A stretch of DNA of 64,000 nt from positions 1 through 64,000 of the forward strand of contig CANQSR010000007.1 in NCBI GenBank assembly GCA_947626575.1, read 5' to 3'. The stretch comes from an uncultured Clostridia bacterium (GTDB taxonomy: Bacteria > Bacillota > Clostridia > Christensenellales > Borkfalkiaceae). The translations under genes and the position numbers were made by a program. Shown one piece after another: positions 55,581-63,389 of this stretch (position 1 is the stretch's first letter; every line of letters starts with the position of its first letter). Below the pieces are notes generated by a model. It ran no database searches. It had not been told where the DNA came from and worked only from the letters and a program-made list of their open reading frames with translations.

Positions 55581-56009
55581 CACGAGAATTTGTTTTCAGC
55601 GGAGAAAACAAATTCTCGTGAGTTTGAGGGGCGGCTGCCCCTCGCGTCCGCTCAGCGACACATTGCCCACAAATACGGCGCGGACGCTCACCCTGCAAGC
55701 CATAAATGGCAAATGGGGGGCGGCTGGCGGAGGGCAACCCTCCTTGCCGCCATAAAAGTTTCGACGAAAATCTTCCCTTCGGGAATATTTATCGTCGAGG
55801 AAACGGGCGGTGGCGCTTTCATTCACTTGGTCGTCTCGTTCGTTTCAACCGACAATAAGCGCGAAGGGTCGCGCAAATGTTGTGCGCTGCCGCAGAAGCG
55901 TGGTTCTGCTTCGCGCAGTAAATTGAAAGCCTGCGGAGGCCCCTTGCCGCCAAGGAATTAGAAGTTCGTTCACAGAATTTGTTTTCAGCGGAGGAAACAA
56001 ATTCTCGTG
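55581..56009. repeat. Non-coding block bounded by two copies of one hairpin
   Basis: CACGAGAATTTGTTTTC and its exact complement form a 17-bp stem at 55581-55620. A near-identical copy lies at 55971-56009, with one base missing and one changed in its 5' and 3' arms. Each copy is followed by AGTTTG. The 350 bases between hold no plausible gene, but have several small inverted repeats and an internal near-repeat (TTCTGCTTCGCGCAG at about 55905 and TTCTGCTCCGCGCAG at about 56020). It resembles a MITE or a composite REP element inserted between the AKR and LysR genes. Confidence 0.65.
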
Positions 56010-56045
56010 AGTTTGGCAGTTCTGCTCCGCGCAGGGATAATATTT

Positions 56046-56082
56046 TTCGCCCCGAAATTTCAGCAGGAAATTTCGGGGCGAA
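56046..56082. terminator. Strong hairpin between AKR block and LysR gene
   Basis: TTCGCCCCGAAATTTC and GAAATTTCGGGGCGAA form a 16-bp stem around AGCAG. T-rich flanks exist on both sides but no perfect T-run follows. It probably ends the LysR transcript on the - strand. Confidence 0.65.
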
Positions 56083-56100
56083 CTCTATTTTCGTCGAAAC

Positions 56101-56943
56101 CTATTGATATTTTTCTATAAACTCTTTGAGGGCTGTTCTGTTCTTTTTGAGAATATGACAGTAAAAAGTGAGCGTCGCCGCGTCGTCCAAAATGGGGATC
56201 CGTATCGCGTTTTCGTCACCGCCGTAATGACGGGCGGACAGTTCGGTGGAAAAAGAGAGGAGCGCACTCTCCCGCTTCAACGCCTCGAAGCTATCCCTGT
56301 TTTCCTGCAAAATCACGTGGACTGCGGGCATTTGCTCGCGGATGATATTCTCCCATACGCCGATACGCGCATACAGAAGGACGGAATATTTTTCGATTTC
56401 GGAAAAACGGACGCCGTTTTTGTTTTTCGCAAGCGGATGAATTTTCGGCACGTTCAAAAGGAGAGACTCCGTTCCCGCGAGAACGGAAACAATATCGGGA
56501 TCGTCCGTCTTTTCCGTGGAAATGATGATCTGGTACGTCCCCGCTTTTAATCCCTCAAAGAGCTTGCCCTCTTCCGTAACTTCCGAAGTGAGCCGCTTTT
56601 CGGGATAGAGCGAAGAAAGAAAGGGCAGAATTTCCCAAAGCGGCGCGGGCGCACAGGAAGCGACGGCGACCGTTCTGTTCACTCTGTCAAATTGCCGAAC
56701 TTGTTCGGCAAAACTTTTCGTGCTTTTCAAAATGTCCTCGCAAAGCGAGAGGGCAAATTTTCCGTTTTCGTTGAGTTCTATTTTGTTTTTGCCGTGAGAA
56801 AACAGCTCTACTCCAAGCTCCTGCTCGAATTTCTGCATGGAGCGGGAGAGCGCGGGCTGTGAGATAAACAGCTCCTCTGCCGCCTTTGAAAGCGTTCCGC
56901 ACTTGACTATCGTTACAAATTGTTCGAGTTGAGAAATTTCCAT
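56101..56943 (-). CDS. LysR-family regulator of the flavodoxin/AKR operon
   Basis: The protein has 280 residues. The N-terminal helix-turn-helix is MEISQLEQFVTIVKCGTLS, then AAEELFISQPALSRSMQKFE. The effector domain follows from about residue 90. GGAGG lies five bases before the ATG at 56943; the longer in-frame start at 56964 overlaps the promoter's -10 box, so it is rejected. The operator copy between this gene and 57057, and its twin upstream of the flavodoxin gene, suggest that this protein activates that operon. The signal is unknown. Confidence 0.9.
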   Translation of the reverse strand: MEISQLEQFVTIVKCGTLSKAAEELFISQPALSRSMQKFEQELGVELFSHGKNKIELNENGKFALSLCEDILKSTKSFAEQVRQFDRVNRTVAVASCAPAPLWEILPFLSSLYPEKRLTSEVTEEGKLFEGLKAGTYQIIISTEKTDDPDIVSVLAGTESLLLNVPKIHPLAKNKNGVRFSEIEKYSVLLYARIGVWENIIREQMPAVHVILQENRDSFEALKRESALLSFSTELSARHYGGDENAIRIPILDDAATLTFYCHILKKNRTALKEFIEKYQ

Positions 56944-56959
56944 TTTTGCCTCCGAATTC

Positions 56960-56988
56960 ATCATATCACATTTTCATCTCGATGTCAA
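56960..56988 (-). promoter_or_regulatory. Promoter of the LysR gene
   Basis: On the - strand TTGACA (56988-56983) and TATGAT (56965-56960) are 17 bp apart. The LysR-type box at 57003-57021 is upstream of this promoter, placing it for autoregulation. Confidence 0.78.
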
Positions 56989-57002
56989 AAGTATGCACGC
57001 AG

Positions 57003-57057
57003 GTTATAGCGCATTGCGAAATGAGCATTTTACATGATCGCTCCTATGTTATATAAT
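57003..57057 (+). promoter_or_regulatory. LysR-type site with orphan rightward promoter
   Basis: GTTATAGCGCATTGCGAAA (57003-57021) is followed by TTTACA (57029-57034) and TATAAT (57052-57057), 17 bp apart. Box-to--35 distance and spacer equal those of the flavodoxin promoter. The rightward transcript would meet the hairpin at 57106 after about 40 bases, so it drives no recognisable gene. A target gene may have been lost here, or a short RNA may be made. Confidence 0.65.
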
Positions 57058-57105
57058 GGAGGCGGAAATAAAGAAAAAGGCTATGGGGTCGCGCGCCGCG
57101 GTAAG

Positions 57106-57136
57106 AAAAAAGATGCCCATGCAGGGCATCTTTTTT
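57106..57136. terminator. Terminator after the degV gene
   Basis: AAAAAAGATGCCC and GGGCATCTTTTTT form a 13-bp stem around ATGCA, with A-run and T-run on opposite sides. It ends degV on the - strand and would also stop the rightward orphan promoter. Confidence 0.85.
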
Positions 57137-57150
57137 CGTGAAAATCGGGG

Positions 57151-58098
57151 TCAGATTTTTTCGGAGACGGGTTTGCCCGCCCACGCGGCCTCCTGCTCCT
57201 TGCGCTCGGCCTCGGTGCGGCGGTCGGCGCCGAAGAAGAAGAGGGCGATCGTGCCGGGGCCGATATGCGAACCCGTACACAGGTCATAGTATTCCACCAT
57301 CACGTCGCGCGCGCCGTGCGCCTTCAAGGTCTCGGCGAGCGCTTCCGCCTCATCCTCACAGTCGGCATGGGCGATGGCAATGGTCTGCGCCTCAGGCCGT
57401 TCGACGTATTTATCGAATGCATCCACAAGCGCCGCAATAGCCTTCTTCCTCCCGCGCGCCTTGCCGTAAACTGCGAGCTTGGGCTGTGCGCCGCCATCTG
57501 CCTTCACGAGCGGCTTGATGCCGAGAATGGTCCCCGCTACGGCCGCCGCCATCGAGATCCTGCCGCTTCGGCGGAGGTATTTGAGGTCCTCGACGGTGAC
57601 ATAGCTGTTGACCTTGTAGGCATTGGTATGGATCCACTTCGCGCATGCCTCTGCGCTCTCGCCCATGTCGCGGAGGTCTGCCGCTTTCAGAACGAGCAGA
57701 CCCTGTCCGAGCGAAGCGTTGGCGCTATCCAAAACGTAGACCTTGCGCTCCTTGAATTGCGCTTCGAGCGACTTTTTGGCGGCGAGCGCCTGCTGATAGG
57801 TCCCGCTGATGCCGGAGGCGATGGTGATGACGATGACGTCCTTCCCCGCTTGGAGCGCGGGGGTGAGGGCCTCGGCGAAGCGCGCTTCGGAGATGAGGGA
57901 AGTGTGCGCTTCGAGTCCCGCGCGCATATCGGCATAGAACGAGCGCGCGATCTCGCGGAAGGAGACGCCTTCGCGGTAGCAGGGGCGTTCTTCGCCGCCC
58001 ACGTTGAAGTAATAGGAAATGATATGGATATTCCGCTCTTTCACGAGCGCATCCGGGATATTGGCAGACGATTCGGTAAAGATCTCATAAGTGTTCAT
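57151..58098 (-). CDS. DegV family fatty-acid-binding protein
   Basis: A two-domain protein of 315 residues. The start NTYEIFTESSANIPDALV and the segments ITIASGISGTYQQAL and GRISMAAAVAGTILGIKPL are DegV hallmarks. Characterised DegV/FakB proteins bind a fatty acid and present it to the kinase FakA for phosphorylation. No fakA lies nearby. GGAGG is eight bases upstream of the ATG at 58098, which favours it over the in-frame ATG at 58107. Confidence 0.88.
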   Translation of the reverse strand: MNTYEIFTESSANIPDALVKERNIHIISYYFNVGGEERPCYREGVSFREIARSFYADMRAGLEAHTSLISEARFAEALTPALQAGKDVIVITIASGISGTYQQALAAKKSLEAQFKERKVYVLDSANASLGQGLLVLKAADLRDMGESAEACAKWIHTNAYKVNSYVTVEDLKYLRRSGRISMAAAVAGTILGIKPLVKADGGAQPKLAVYGKARGRKKAIAALVDAFDKYVERPEAQTIAIAHADCEDEAEALAETLKAHGARDVMVEYYDLCTGSHIGPGTIALFFFGADRRTEAERKEQEAAWAGKPVSEKI

Positions 58099-58265
58099 CG
58101 GAGACACCTCCCTGCGGTTTTTTCAGCCGCATATATAGAATACCACGCCGCCGCAAAAAATACAACCGTTTCCTCTCTCCGTTTGCCGAAAAGCCTTCCA
58201 TTCTTCCGAAACTGCGCTCTACCGCACAAAAAGCCTCTCTACTGTGGGTAGAGTTGAAAAAACAC

Positions 58266-58294
58266 TTGATTTTCTTACAGCATTATGGTATAAT
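58266..58294 (+). promoter_or_regulatory. Promoter of the ferredoxin-like aldo/keto reductase genes
   Basis: TTGATT (58266-58271) and TATAAT (58289-58294) are 17 bp apart, 30 bases before the ATG at 58325. Confidence 0.78.
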
Positions 58295-58324
58295 CCTGTC
58301 AGACGTATGACGGGGGAGGAGAAA

Positions 58325-59473
58325 ATGAACTTTCGGGAACTTGGGAATACGGGTCTGAGCGTCTCGGAGATCGGGATGGGCTGCGAAGGTTTCGGCGAGG
58401 AACACGGCGGGCGCACCAAGGCCATGGTGGACGCCGCCCATGCCGCGGGGGTCAATTATATCGACCTCTATTCCTCCGATCCCCACATCCGTTCGTCGCT
58501 CGGCGAAGCGCTTGCAGGCAGGCGCGGGGACTTCATCTTACAGGCCCACATCTGCACCGTCTGGCGCAACGGACAATATAAATGTACGCGCAAGCTCTCC
58601 GAGATAGAAGAGGGCTTTGCCGACCTTCTCTCCCGCCTCAAAACGGACTACATCGACGTCGGCATGATCCACTATGTGGACTCTGTGCGCGAGTGGGAAA
58701 AGATCGAGCGCGGCGGCGTACTCGCGTATGCGCAAAAGTTGAAGGCGGAGGGCAAGATCGGGCATATCGGCGTGAGCAGCCATAATCCGCTCGCGGCCAT
58801 CCGCGCCGTGGAGAGCGGGGCGGTGGAAGTTCTGATGTTCTCCGTCAACCCCTGTTACGATCTCCAACCCGCCGGGGAGGACTGCGAGGACCTTTGGCGG
58901 GAAGAGAGTTACGCGCACCCGCTCACCAATATGGACCCCGACCGCGAACGGCTGTATGAGCTGTGCGCACAGCGCGGCGTGGGCATCACCGTGATGAAGG
59001 CGTTCGGCGGCGGCGATCTTTTGGATGCCGCGCTGTCTCCCGCGGGCAGGGCGCTTACGCCCGTGCAGTGCATCGCCTATGCGCTCGGCCGTCCCGCCGT
59101 CTCCACGGTGCTTGCCGGGGCGCACAGCGTGGAGGAATTGCGGGCGAGCATTGCCTATGAGAGCGCCACCGCCGAGGAGCGCGACTATGCCGCGGCTTTC
59201 AGCGCCTTCCCGCGCATCAATTGGACGGGACACTGCATGTATTGCGGCCATTGCGCGCCGTGTACGGCGGGCATCGACATCGCAACGGTCACCAAATTTT
59301 TGAACCTTGCCCGCGCGCAGGGCGGGCTGCCAGAAACGGTGCGCGAACACTATGCCGTCCTCGAAAAGAAGGCGGGGGACTGCACCGCATGCCGCGCGTG
59401 CGAAGCGCGTTGCCCCTTCGGCGTGGCCATTGCCGAGAACATGCGCGCGGCGAAGGAGATCTTCGGAGATTAA
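58325..59473 (+). CDS. Aldo/keto reductase with C-terminal 4Fe-4S ferredoxin domain (1)
   Basis: The protein has 382 residues. The aldo/keto reductase barrel starts with FRELGNTGLSVSEIGMG and keeps NYIDLYSSDP and MIHYVD. The C-terminal 80 residues carry two cysteine clusters: CMYCGHCAPC and CTACRACEARCPFG, typical of two [4Fe-4S] clusters. Such fusions are common in anaerobes and probably exchange electrons between ferredoxin and a carbonyl or quinone-like substrate. The start is the ATG at 58325, with GGGGGAGGAG upstream; an open frame from 58244 runs through the promoter. A second member of the same family follows 74 bases later. Confidence 0.85.
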   Translation: MNFRELGNTGLSVSEIGMGCEGFGEEHGGRTKAMVDAAHAAGVNYIDLYSSDPHIRSSLGEALAGRRGDFILQAHICTVWRNGQYKCTRKLSEIEEGFADLLSRLKTDYIDVGMIHYVDSVREWEKIERGGVLAYAQKLKAEGKIGHIGVSSHNPLAAIRAVESGAVEVLMFSVNPCYDLQPAGEDCEDLWREESYAHPLTNMDPDRERLYELCAQRGVGITVMKAFGGGDLLDAALSPAGRALTPVQCIAYALGRPAVSTVLAGAHSVEELRASIAYESATAEERDYAAAFSAFPRINWTGHCMYCGHCAPCTAGIDIATVTKFLNLARAQGGLPETVREHYAVLEKKAGDCTACRACEARCPFGVAIAENMRAAKEIFGD

Positions 59474-59547
59474 TGCTGTTGCCCGTGAAAATCGCCCGCG
59501 GATCTCTGCCCCGCGGCGGCATAAAATATACGTGAAGGAGGAGTCTG

Positions 59548-60657
59548 ATGACATTTGAAAAGGTAAAAAAGAACTTCGGCTTCGGCTGTATGCGGCTTCC
59601 CATGAAGGGCGGGAAAGTGGACTATCCCCAATTCTCGGAGATGGCCGATGAATTTCTCGCGGCCGGCTTCAACTATTTCGATACCGCGCACGGCTACCTC
59701 GGCGGGTTGAGCGAAACGGCCATCCGCGATTGCGTAGCCGCCCGCCATCCCCGCGAGAGCTTCACGCTCACCGATAAGCTCACCGAAAATTTCTTTGGGC
59801 GGGAGGAGGACATCCGCCCCTTCTTCCAAAAGCAGTTGAAGGCGTGCGGGGTGGAGTATTTCGATTTCTATCTCATGCACGCGCAAAACGCGGGCAATTT
59901 CGAAAAATACCGCCGTTGCCGCGCCTATGAGACGGCCTTTGCCCTGAAAGAAGAGGGGCTTGTGAAGCACGTCGGCATCTCCTTCCACGATACGGCGGAC
60001 TTCCTCGATAAGATCTTGACCCTGTATCCGCAGATCGAAGTCGTCCAGCTTCAATTCAACTATGCCGATTACGATAGCCCCAACGTGCAATCCCGCCTCT
60101 GCTATGAGACCTGCCTGAGACACGGCAAGCCCGTCATCGTGATGGAACCCGTCAAGGGCGGCACGCTCGTCGATTTGCCCGCCGAGGGGGACGCCATCCT
60201 GCGCGCGCTCGGCGGCGGCAGTAACGCGAGCTATGCCATCCGTTATGCGGCGAGTTTCGAAAACGTCTTTATGGTGCTTTCGGGCATGAGCAACATGGCG
60301 CAGATGCGGGATAATCTCTCGTATATGCGCGATTTCAAGCCGCTCGACGAACGGGAGGCGGCCGCCGTCGAAGGCGTGCGCATGGCGCTCAAAAAACAGG
60401 AGTTCATTCCCTGCACGGCCTGCCGCTACTGCACCGACGGCTGCCCCAAACATATTTCCATCCCCGATCTCTTCTCCTGCATGAACCAAAAGAAGCGCTA
60501 CCGGGATTGGAACAGCGACGTATATTACGAGAATTTCACCGCGGCGGGCAGGGGCAAGGCCTCCGACTGCATCGGGTGCGGCAGATGCGAAAAGGTCTGC
60601 CCGCAGCACCTCGAAATCAGAAAACTCTTAAAGTCTGTTGCACAGCAATTTGAATAA
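59548..60657 (+). CDS. Aldo/keto reductase with C-terminal 4Fe-4S ferredoxin domain (2)
   Basis: The protein has 369 residues. The barrel starts KNFGFGCMRLPMKGG, with NYFDTAHGYLGG, TLTDKL and FYLMHAQN as family features. The C-terminus has CTACRYCTDGCPKHISIP and CIGCGRCEKVCPQHLEI, two [4Fe-4S] motifs. It belongs to a different subfamily from its upstream neighbour, so the pair is not a recent duplication. GAAGGAGGAG precedes the ATG. An ECF S-component gene follows closely, which may hint at a cofactor or substrate imported for this pathway. Confidence 0.87.
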   Translation: MTFEKVKKNFGFGCMRLPMKGGKVDYPQFSEMADEFLAAGFNYFDTAHGYLGGLSETAIRDCVAARHPRESFTLTDKLTENFFGREEDIRPFFQKQLKACGVEYFDFYLMHAQNAGNFEKYRRCRAYETAFALKEEGLVKHVGISFHDTADFLDKILTLYPQIEVVQLQFNYADYDSPNVQSRLCYETCLRHGKPVIVMEPVKGGTLVDLPAEGDAILRALGGGSNASYAIRYAASFENVFMVLSGMSNMAQMRDNLSYMRDFKPLDEREAAAVEGVRMALKKQEFIPCTACRYCTDGCPKHISIPDLFSCMNQKKRYRDWNSDVYYENFTAAGRGKASDCIGCGRCEKVCPQHLEIRKLLKSVAQQFE

Positions 60658-60690
60658 AAAATACGGAGATTTTTGAAGGAGATTTTTGAA

Positions 60691-61257
60691 ATGGAAAAGA
60701 CAAAGAAACTTGTTTGCGCCACGTGGAAGTCCAAAACGGCCGCGGCCGTCCTTGCGGTCATCGCCGCCGTCGCCCTTCCGCAGGTATTCCACTATCTCGG
60801 CCTGGTAGCGGGGCTCGGCTCCGCCCTCGGCGAGACCTTCCTGCCCATGCACATCGCCATTTTCCTCGTCGGCGCCTTTGCGGGGCCGTGGGCGGGCCTT
60901 GCGGCGGGCGCGGCAAGCCCGCTGGTGAGTTTCGGCCTCACGACGCTTTTGGGTACACCCATGCCCGCGGCCGCCATGTTGCCTTACATGGTCATCGAGC
61001 TTGCGGTGTACGGTCTCACGACGGGGCTTCTCGCATCCAAGCGCGTTCCCGCGTTCGCCGCGCTCCTCATCGCGCAGGTGGCGGGCAGGGGCGTGCGCGC
61101 GCTGGCCATCGTCATAGGCGCCTACCTCTTCTCCTCGCCCGTCGGGATCCCCGTCATCTGGAACAGCGTGCTTACCGGTCTGCCCGGCATCGTCTTGCAG
61201 TGGGCGCTCGTTCCGCTCATCGTCTTTTACGTGGAGAAAAAGACGCATGCCGAATGA
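60691..61257 (+). CDS. ECF transporter S-component
   Basis: A membrane protein of 188 residues with about six hydrophobic segments. ALGETFLPMHIAIFLVGAFA and GPWAGLAAGAASPLVSFGL, then MLPYMVIELAVYGL, are typical of S-components of energy-coupling-factor vitamin transporters. The vitamin cannot be identified from sequence and no riboswitch is visible upstream. The start at 60691 has GAAGGAGA nine bases upstream; a TTG at 60673 is possible but less likely. It overlaps the DUF1893 gene by 11 bases. Confidence 0.8.
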   Translation: MEKTKKLVCATWKSKTAAAVLAVIAAVALPQVFHYLGLVAGLGSALGETFLPMHIAIFLVGAFAGPWAGLAAGAASPLVSFGLTTLLGTPMPAAAMLPYMVIELAVYGLTTGLLASKRVPAFAALLIAQVAGRGVRALAIVIGAYLFSSPVGIPVIWNSVLTGLPGIVLQWALVPLIVFYVEKKTHAE

Positions 61258-61693
61258 AGAACTTCCGCCGCTCGGATACGCGCGGCAACTGCTCATAGAG
61301 GAACAGGCGCTCCTTGCCGCCGTCTATCCCGCAGAGGGCGGGCGCGGCGTCTTTACCGCGAAGGAGAGGGGGATCCTGCCCCTACTTCGCCTTCTCTGCG
61401 GGGAAGGCGCGGGCCGCTTCCGTGGCGCAAGTTTTGCGGATAAGATCGTGGGGAAGGCGGCGGCCATGCTGTATGTGCGCCTCGGCGTAAAGGAAGTTTA
61501 CGGCGAAGTTATGACGGACACCGCGCGCGGGATCCTCGCGGCGCACGGCATCCGCGCGGAATGGGGGACGCTCACGGAGCGCATCATAAACCGCGCGGGG
61601 ACGGATATCTGCCCGATGGAGAAGGCGGTGGAGGGGATCTCGGACCCCGCCGCCGCAGAGGCCGCCCTCCGCAGGGCGTGCGGCCTCGATTAA
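61247..61693 (+). CDS. DUF1893 family protein
   Basis: A soluble protein of 148 residues. KERGILPLLRLL, then FRGASFADKIVGKAAAMLYVRLGVKEVYGEVM and GTDICPMEKAV, is the DUF1893 pattern, with a conserved Cys in the CPME motif. It is often found near transport or redox genes in anaerobes; the function is unknown. The ATG lies inside the 3' end of the ECF S-component gene, so the two are coupled. A terminator hairpin follows at 61729. Confidence 0.85.
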   Translation: MPNEELPPLGYARQLLIEEQALLAAVYPAEGGRGVFTAKERGILPLLRLLCGEGAGRFRGASFADKIVGKAAAMLYVRLGVKEVYGEVMTDTARGILAAHGIRAEWGTLTERIINRAGTDICPMEKAVEGISDPAAAEAALRRACGLD

Positions 61694-61728
61694 ACGCGTT
61701 TTCAGAAATTCACAAGATATCGTATTCA

Positions 61729-61765
61729 AAAAATATCACATCCGCAAGATGTGGTATTTTTTTCT
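61729..61765 (+). terminator. Terminator upstream of spo0A
   Basis: AAAAAATATCACATC and GATGTGGTATTTTTTT pair around CGCAA with one G-T pair. It ends the DUF1893 transcript and isolates the spo0A gene. Confidence 0.85.
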
Positions 61766-61837
61766 AAAAAGGGCGCAAAGGGCGCGATATTCGTGCAATT
61801 CGCGCGGATTTCCGCGGAAAAAGTCGATAAATTTCCT

Positions 61838-61934
61838 TTCGACAATTTTTTTCAAAATTAGATGAATTTCGTAAAATATTTTTTGTATTTTTGTACAAAA
61901 ATGACTTTACAAATCGCCTTTTCTGTTTTATAAT
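61838..61934 (+). promoter_or_regulatory. spo0A promoter with an upstream 0A-box
   Basis: TTTACA (61906-61911) and TATAAT (61929-61934) are 17 bp apart. TTCGACA at 61838-61844 is the complement of the Spo0A binding consensus TGTCGAA, placed about 65 bp upstream of the -35 box in an AT-rich leader. Autoregulation is plausible. A seven-base match alone is expected by chance several times in this window. Confidence 0.65.
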
Positions 61935-61964
61935 GCTCTTACATTCCTTTTCAGGGGCAGTTCT

Positions 61965-62702
61965 ATGAAAAAAATTTTGATTATGGAAAGCAACGATACA
62001 TTCGCCGCACAGCTCGCCGACTATTTTTCCCGCGCAGGGTACGATGTCTGCGGCGTCACGGGGGACGGCGCGGAGGGCCTCGCCCTGCTCGAAAAGACCT
62101 CCCCGGACGTCGCCGTCGTCAGCCTCATGCTGAGAAACATCGACGGATTGAGCGTATTGGGGCAGGCAAAGGGCAAGGGGGTGGATTTCGTCGTCCTCGG
62201 CAACTTCTCGGAGGACGCCATCATCCGCCGTGCCATCGAACAGGGGGCTAAGTATTACCTCATGAAGCCCGTCTCCGCCGAAGTCGTGGGAGAGAGGGTG
62301 GAAGAGCTATCGGGCGAATTGCCGAAGGCGAAGGTAGAGCGGAAGCGGGCGGGTTCCTTGGATGAGCGCATCTCCAACATCTTCATCTCCATCGGGATCC
62401 CGCCCAACATCAAGGGATACGGATACCTGCGGGAGGGGATCAAGATGGCCGTGAAGGACCCGCGCATCATCAACAACGTGACGAAGGGGCTGTATCCCAT
62501 CATCGGGGAGAAGTTCGAGACGAGCGCGAGCAAGGTGGAGCGTGCCATCCGCCATGCCATCGAGGTGGCGTGGAACAGGGGACGCATCGAGGCGATCAAC
62601 GCGATATTCGGCGCGCGGGTCTATATCGGCACGGAAAAGCCCACCAACAGCGAGTTCATCGCGCTCGTCGCCGACAAACTCATCCTCGAAGATATGATCT
62701 GA
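61965..62702 (+). CDS. spo0A: Spo0A-type sporulation regulator with degenerate receiver domain
   Basis: The protein has 245 residues. The C-terminal effector domain is clearly Spo0A: GYGYLREGIKMAVKDPRIIN, then FETSASKVERAIRHAIEVAW, and KPTNSEFIALVADKL. The N-terminal receiver domain (1-110) keeps its fold and Lys101 (YYLMKP), but aligned to B. subtilis Spo0A the acidic pocket DD reads ES (residues 8-9), the phospho-acceptor Asp reads Ser53 (in VVSLML), and the following Pro and Thr landmarks are changed. It therefore probably cannot be phosphorylated in the usual way. It has its own promoter and an upstream 0A-like box. No second Spo0A gene is in the window, though one may exist elsewhere. 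Confidence 0.9.
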   Translation: MKKILIMESNDTFAAQLADYFSRAGYDVCGVTGDGAEGLALLEKTSPDVAVVSLMLRNIDGLSVLGQAKGKGVDFVVLGNFSEDAIIRRAIEQGAKYYLMKPVSAEVVGERVEELSGELPKAKVERKRAGSLDERISNIFISIGIPPNIKGYGYLREGIKMAVKDPRIINNVTKGLYPIIGEKFETSASKVERAIRHAIEVAWNRGRIEAINAIFGARVYIGTEKPTNSEFIALVADKLILEDMI

Positions 62703-62710
62703 GGCCTCTC

Positions 62711-63186
62711 GCTGTCCCTTTTAGGGAAAGTGGCCCGAAGGGCCGAAAGGGTTTCAAAACCCCTCTGTCACTCGTAAACTCGTGACATCTCCCCTCATAG
62801 GGGCGCCAAGGAGCCTCCCCCCTTATACCTGAGGGGGGAGGATGTCACGGCGTCGCCGTGACAGGTAGGGGGTGCAAGACCTGCCCCTACTTGTGGGGGC
62901 GGGTGGCGCGGCTTTGCCGCGTCAGGTGGGGGAGATGAAAGGCGAGAGAATGTCTCCCCCCCACCACCGCCCTGCGGGCGGAGCCTCCCCCCATGGGGGG
63001 TAGGCCTTTTTCCATGCGTCATTTCGTCCGACCGAGGCTTCTATTGTGGACTAAGGTCGCCACGAGGAGCATAGCGACGAAGTAGCGTAGTCGAGGAATC
63101 ACCTTATTATAATGTGACCCTTCGGCAAGCTCAGGGTGACAAATTTATTCCCACTCCCTGTATCCCTCTCCCCAAGGGAGATGGTG
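62711..63186. repeat. Intergenic repeat mosaic, copy B
   Basis: The stretch between spo0A and ftsK holds the blocks also found at 158-493 and 29732-29785: 62711-62733, 62787-62807, 62877-62932 and 63109-63186. Several units have conserved outer arms (CTCCCC or GGGGAG) and hairpin cores that differ in sequence but not in pairing, for example CACGGCGTCGCCGTG near 62845 and CACTCG-N5-CGTG near 62770. No gene is visible. The remainder up to 63306 has no clear feature. Confidence 0.72.
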
Positions 63187-63306
63187 CGACGAGTGGCTTT
63201 CCCTTTGCAACCGCCGAAGGGGGAAGCCTTTTGTACACTTGCGTGCTTTGAGCACGTGCGCGCAGGACAAATATTACAAAATCCCAAAAAAACTGCGGCA
63301 ATATTG

Positions 63307-63335
63307 TTGAAATCCCGTGCGAAAAATGATATACT
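63307..63335 (+). promoter_or_regulatory. Promoter of the ftsK/spoIIIE gene
   Basis: TTGAAA (63307-63312) and TATACT (63330-63335) are 17 bp apart, 54 bases before the GTG start. Confidence 0.75.
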
Positions 63336-63389
63336 GTAAGATGAAATAATGGCGACGTATCCCCTTTGGGGAGCGACGGAGGTTATAAC

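Noticed and set aside
55590..55961. Open frame inside the hairpin-bounded block
   Set aside because: It has no proper ribosome-binding site, low-complexity composition and stem-loops throughout; it is more likely non-coding.
57056..57289. Small + strand open frame after the orphan LysR promoter
   Set aside because: Its start lies at the -10 box, it runs through the degV terminator and then antisense to degV, and its product resembles no family.
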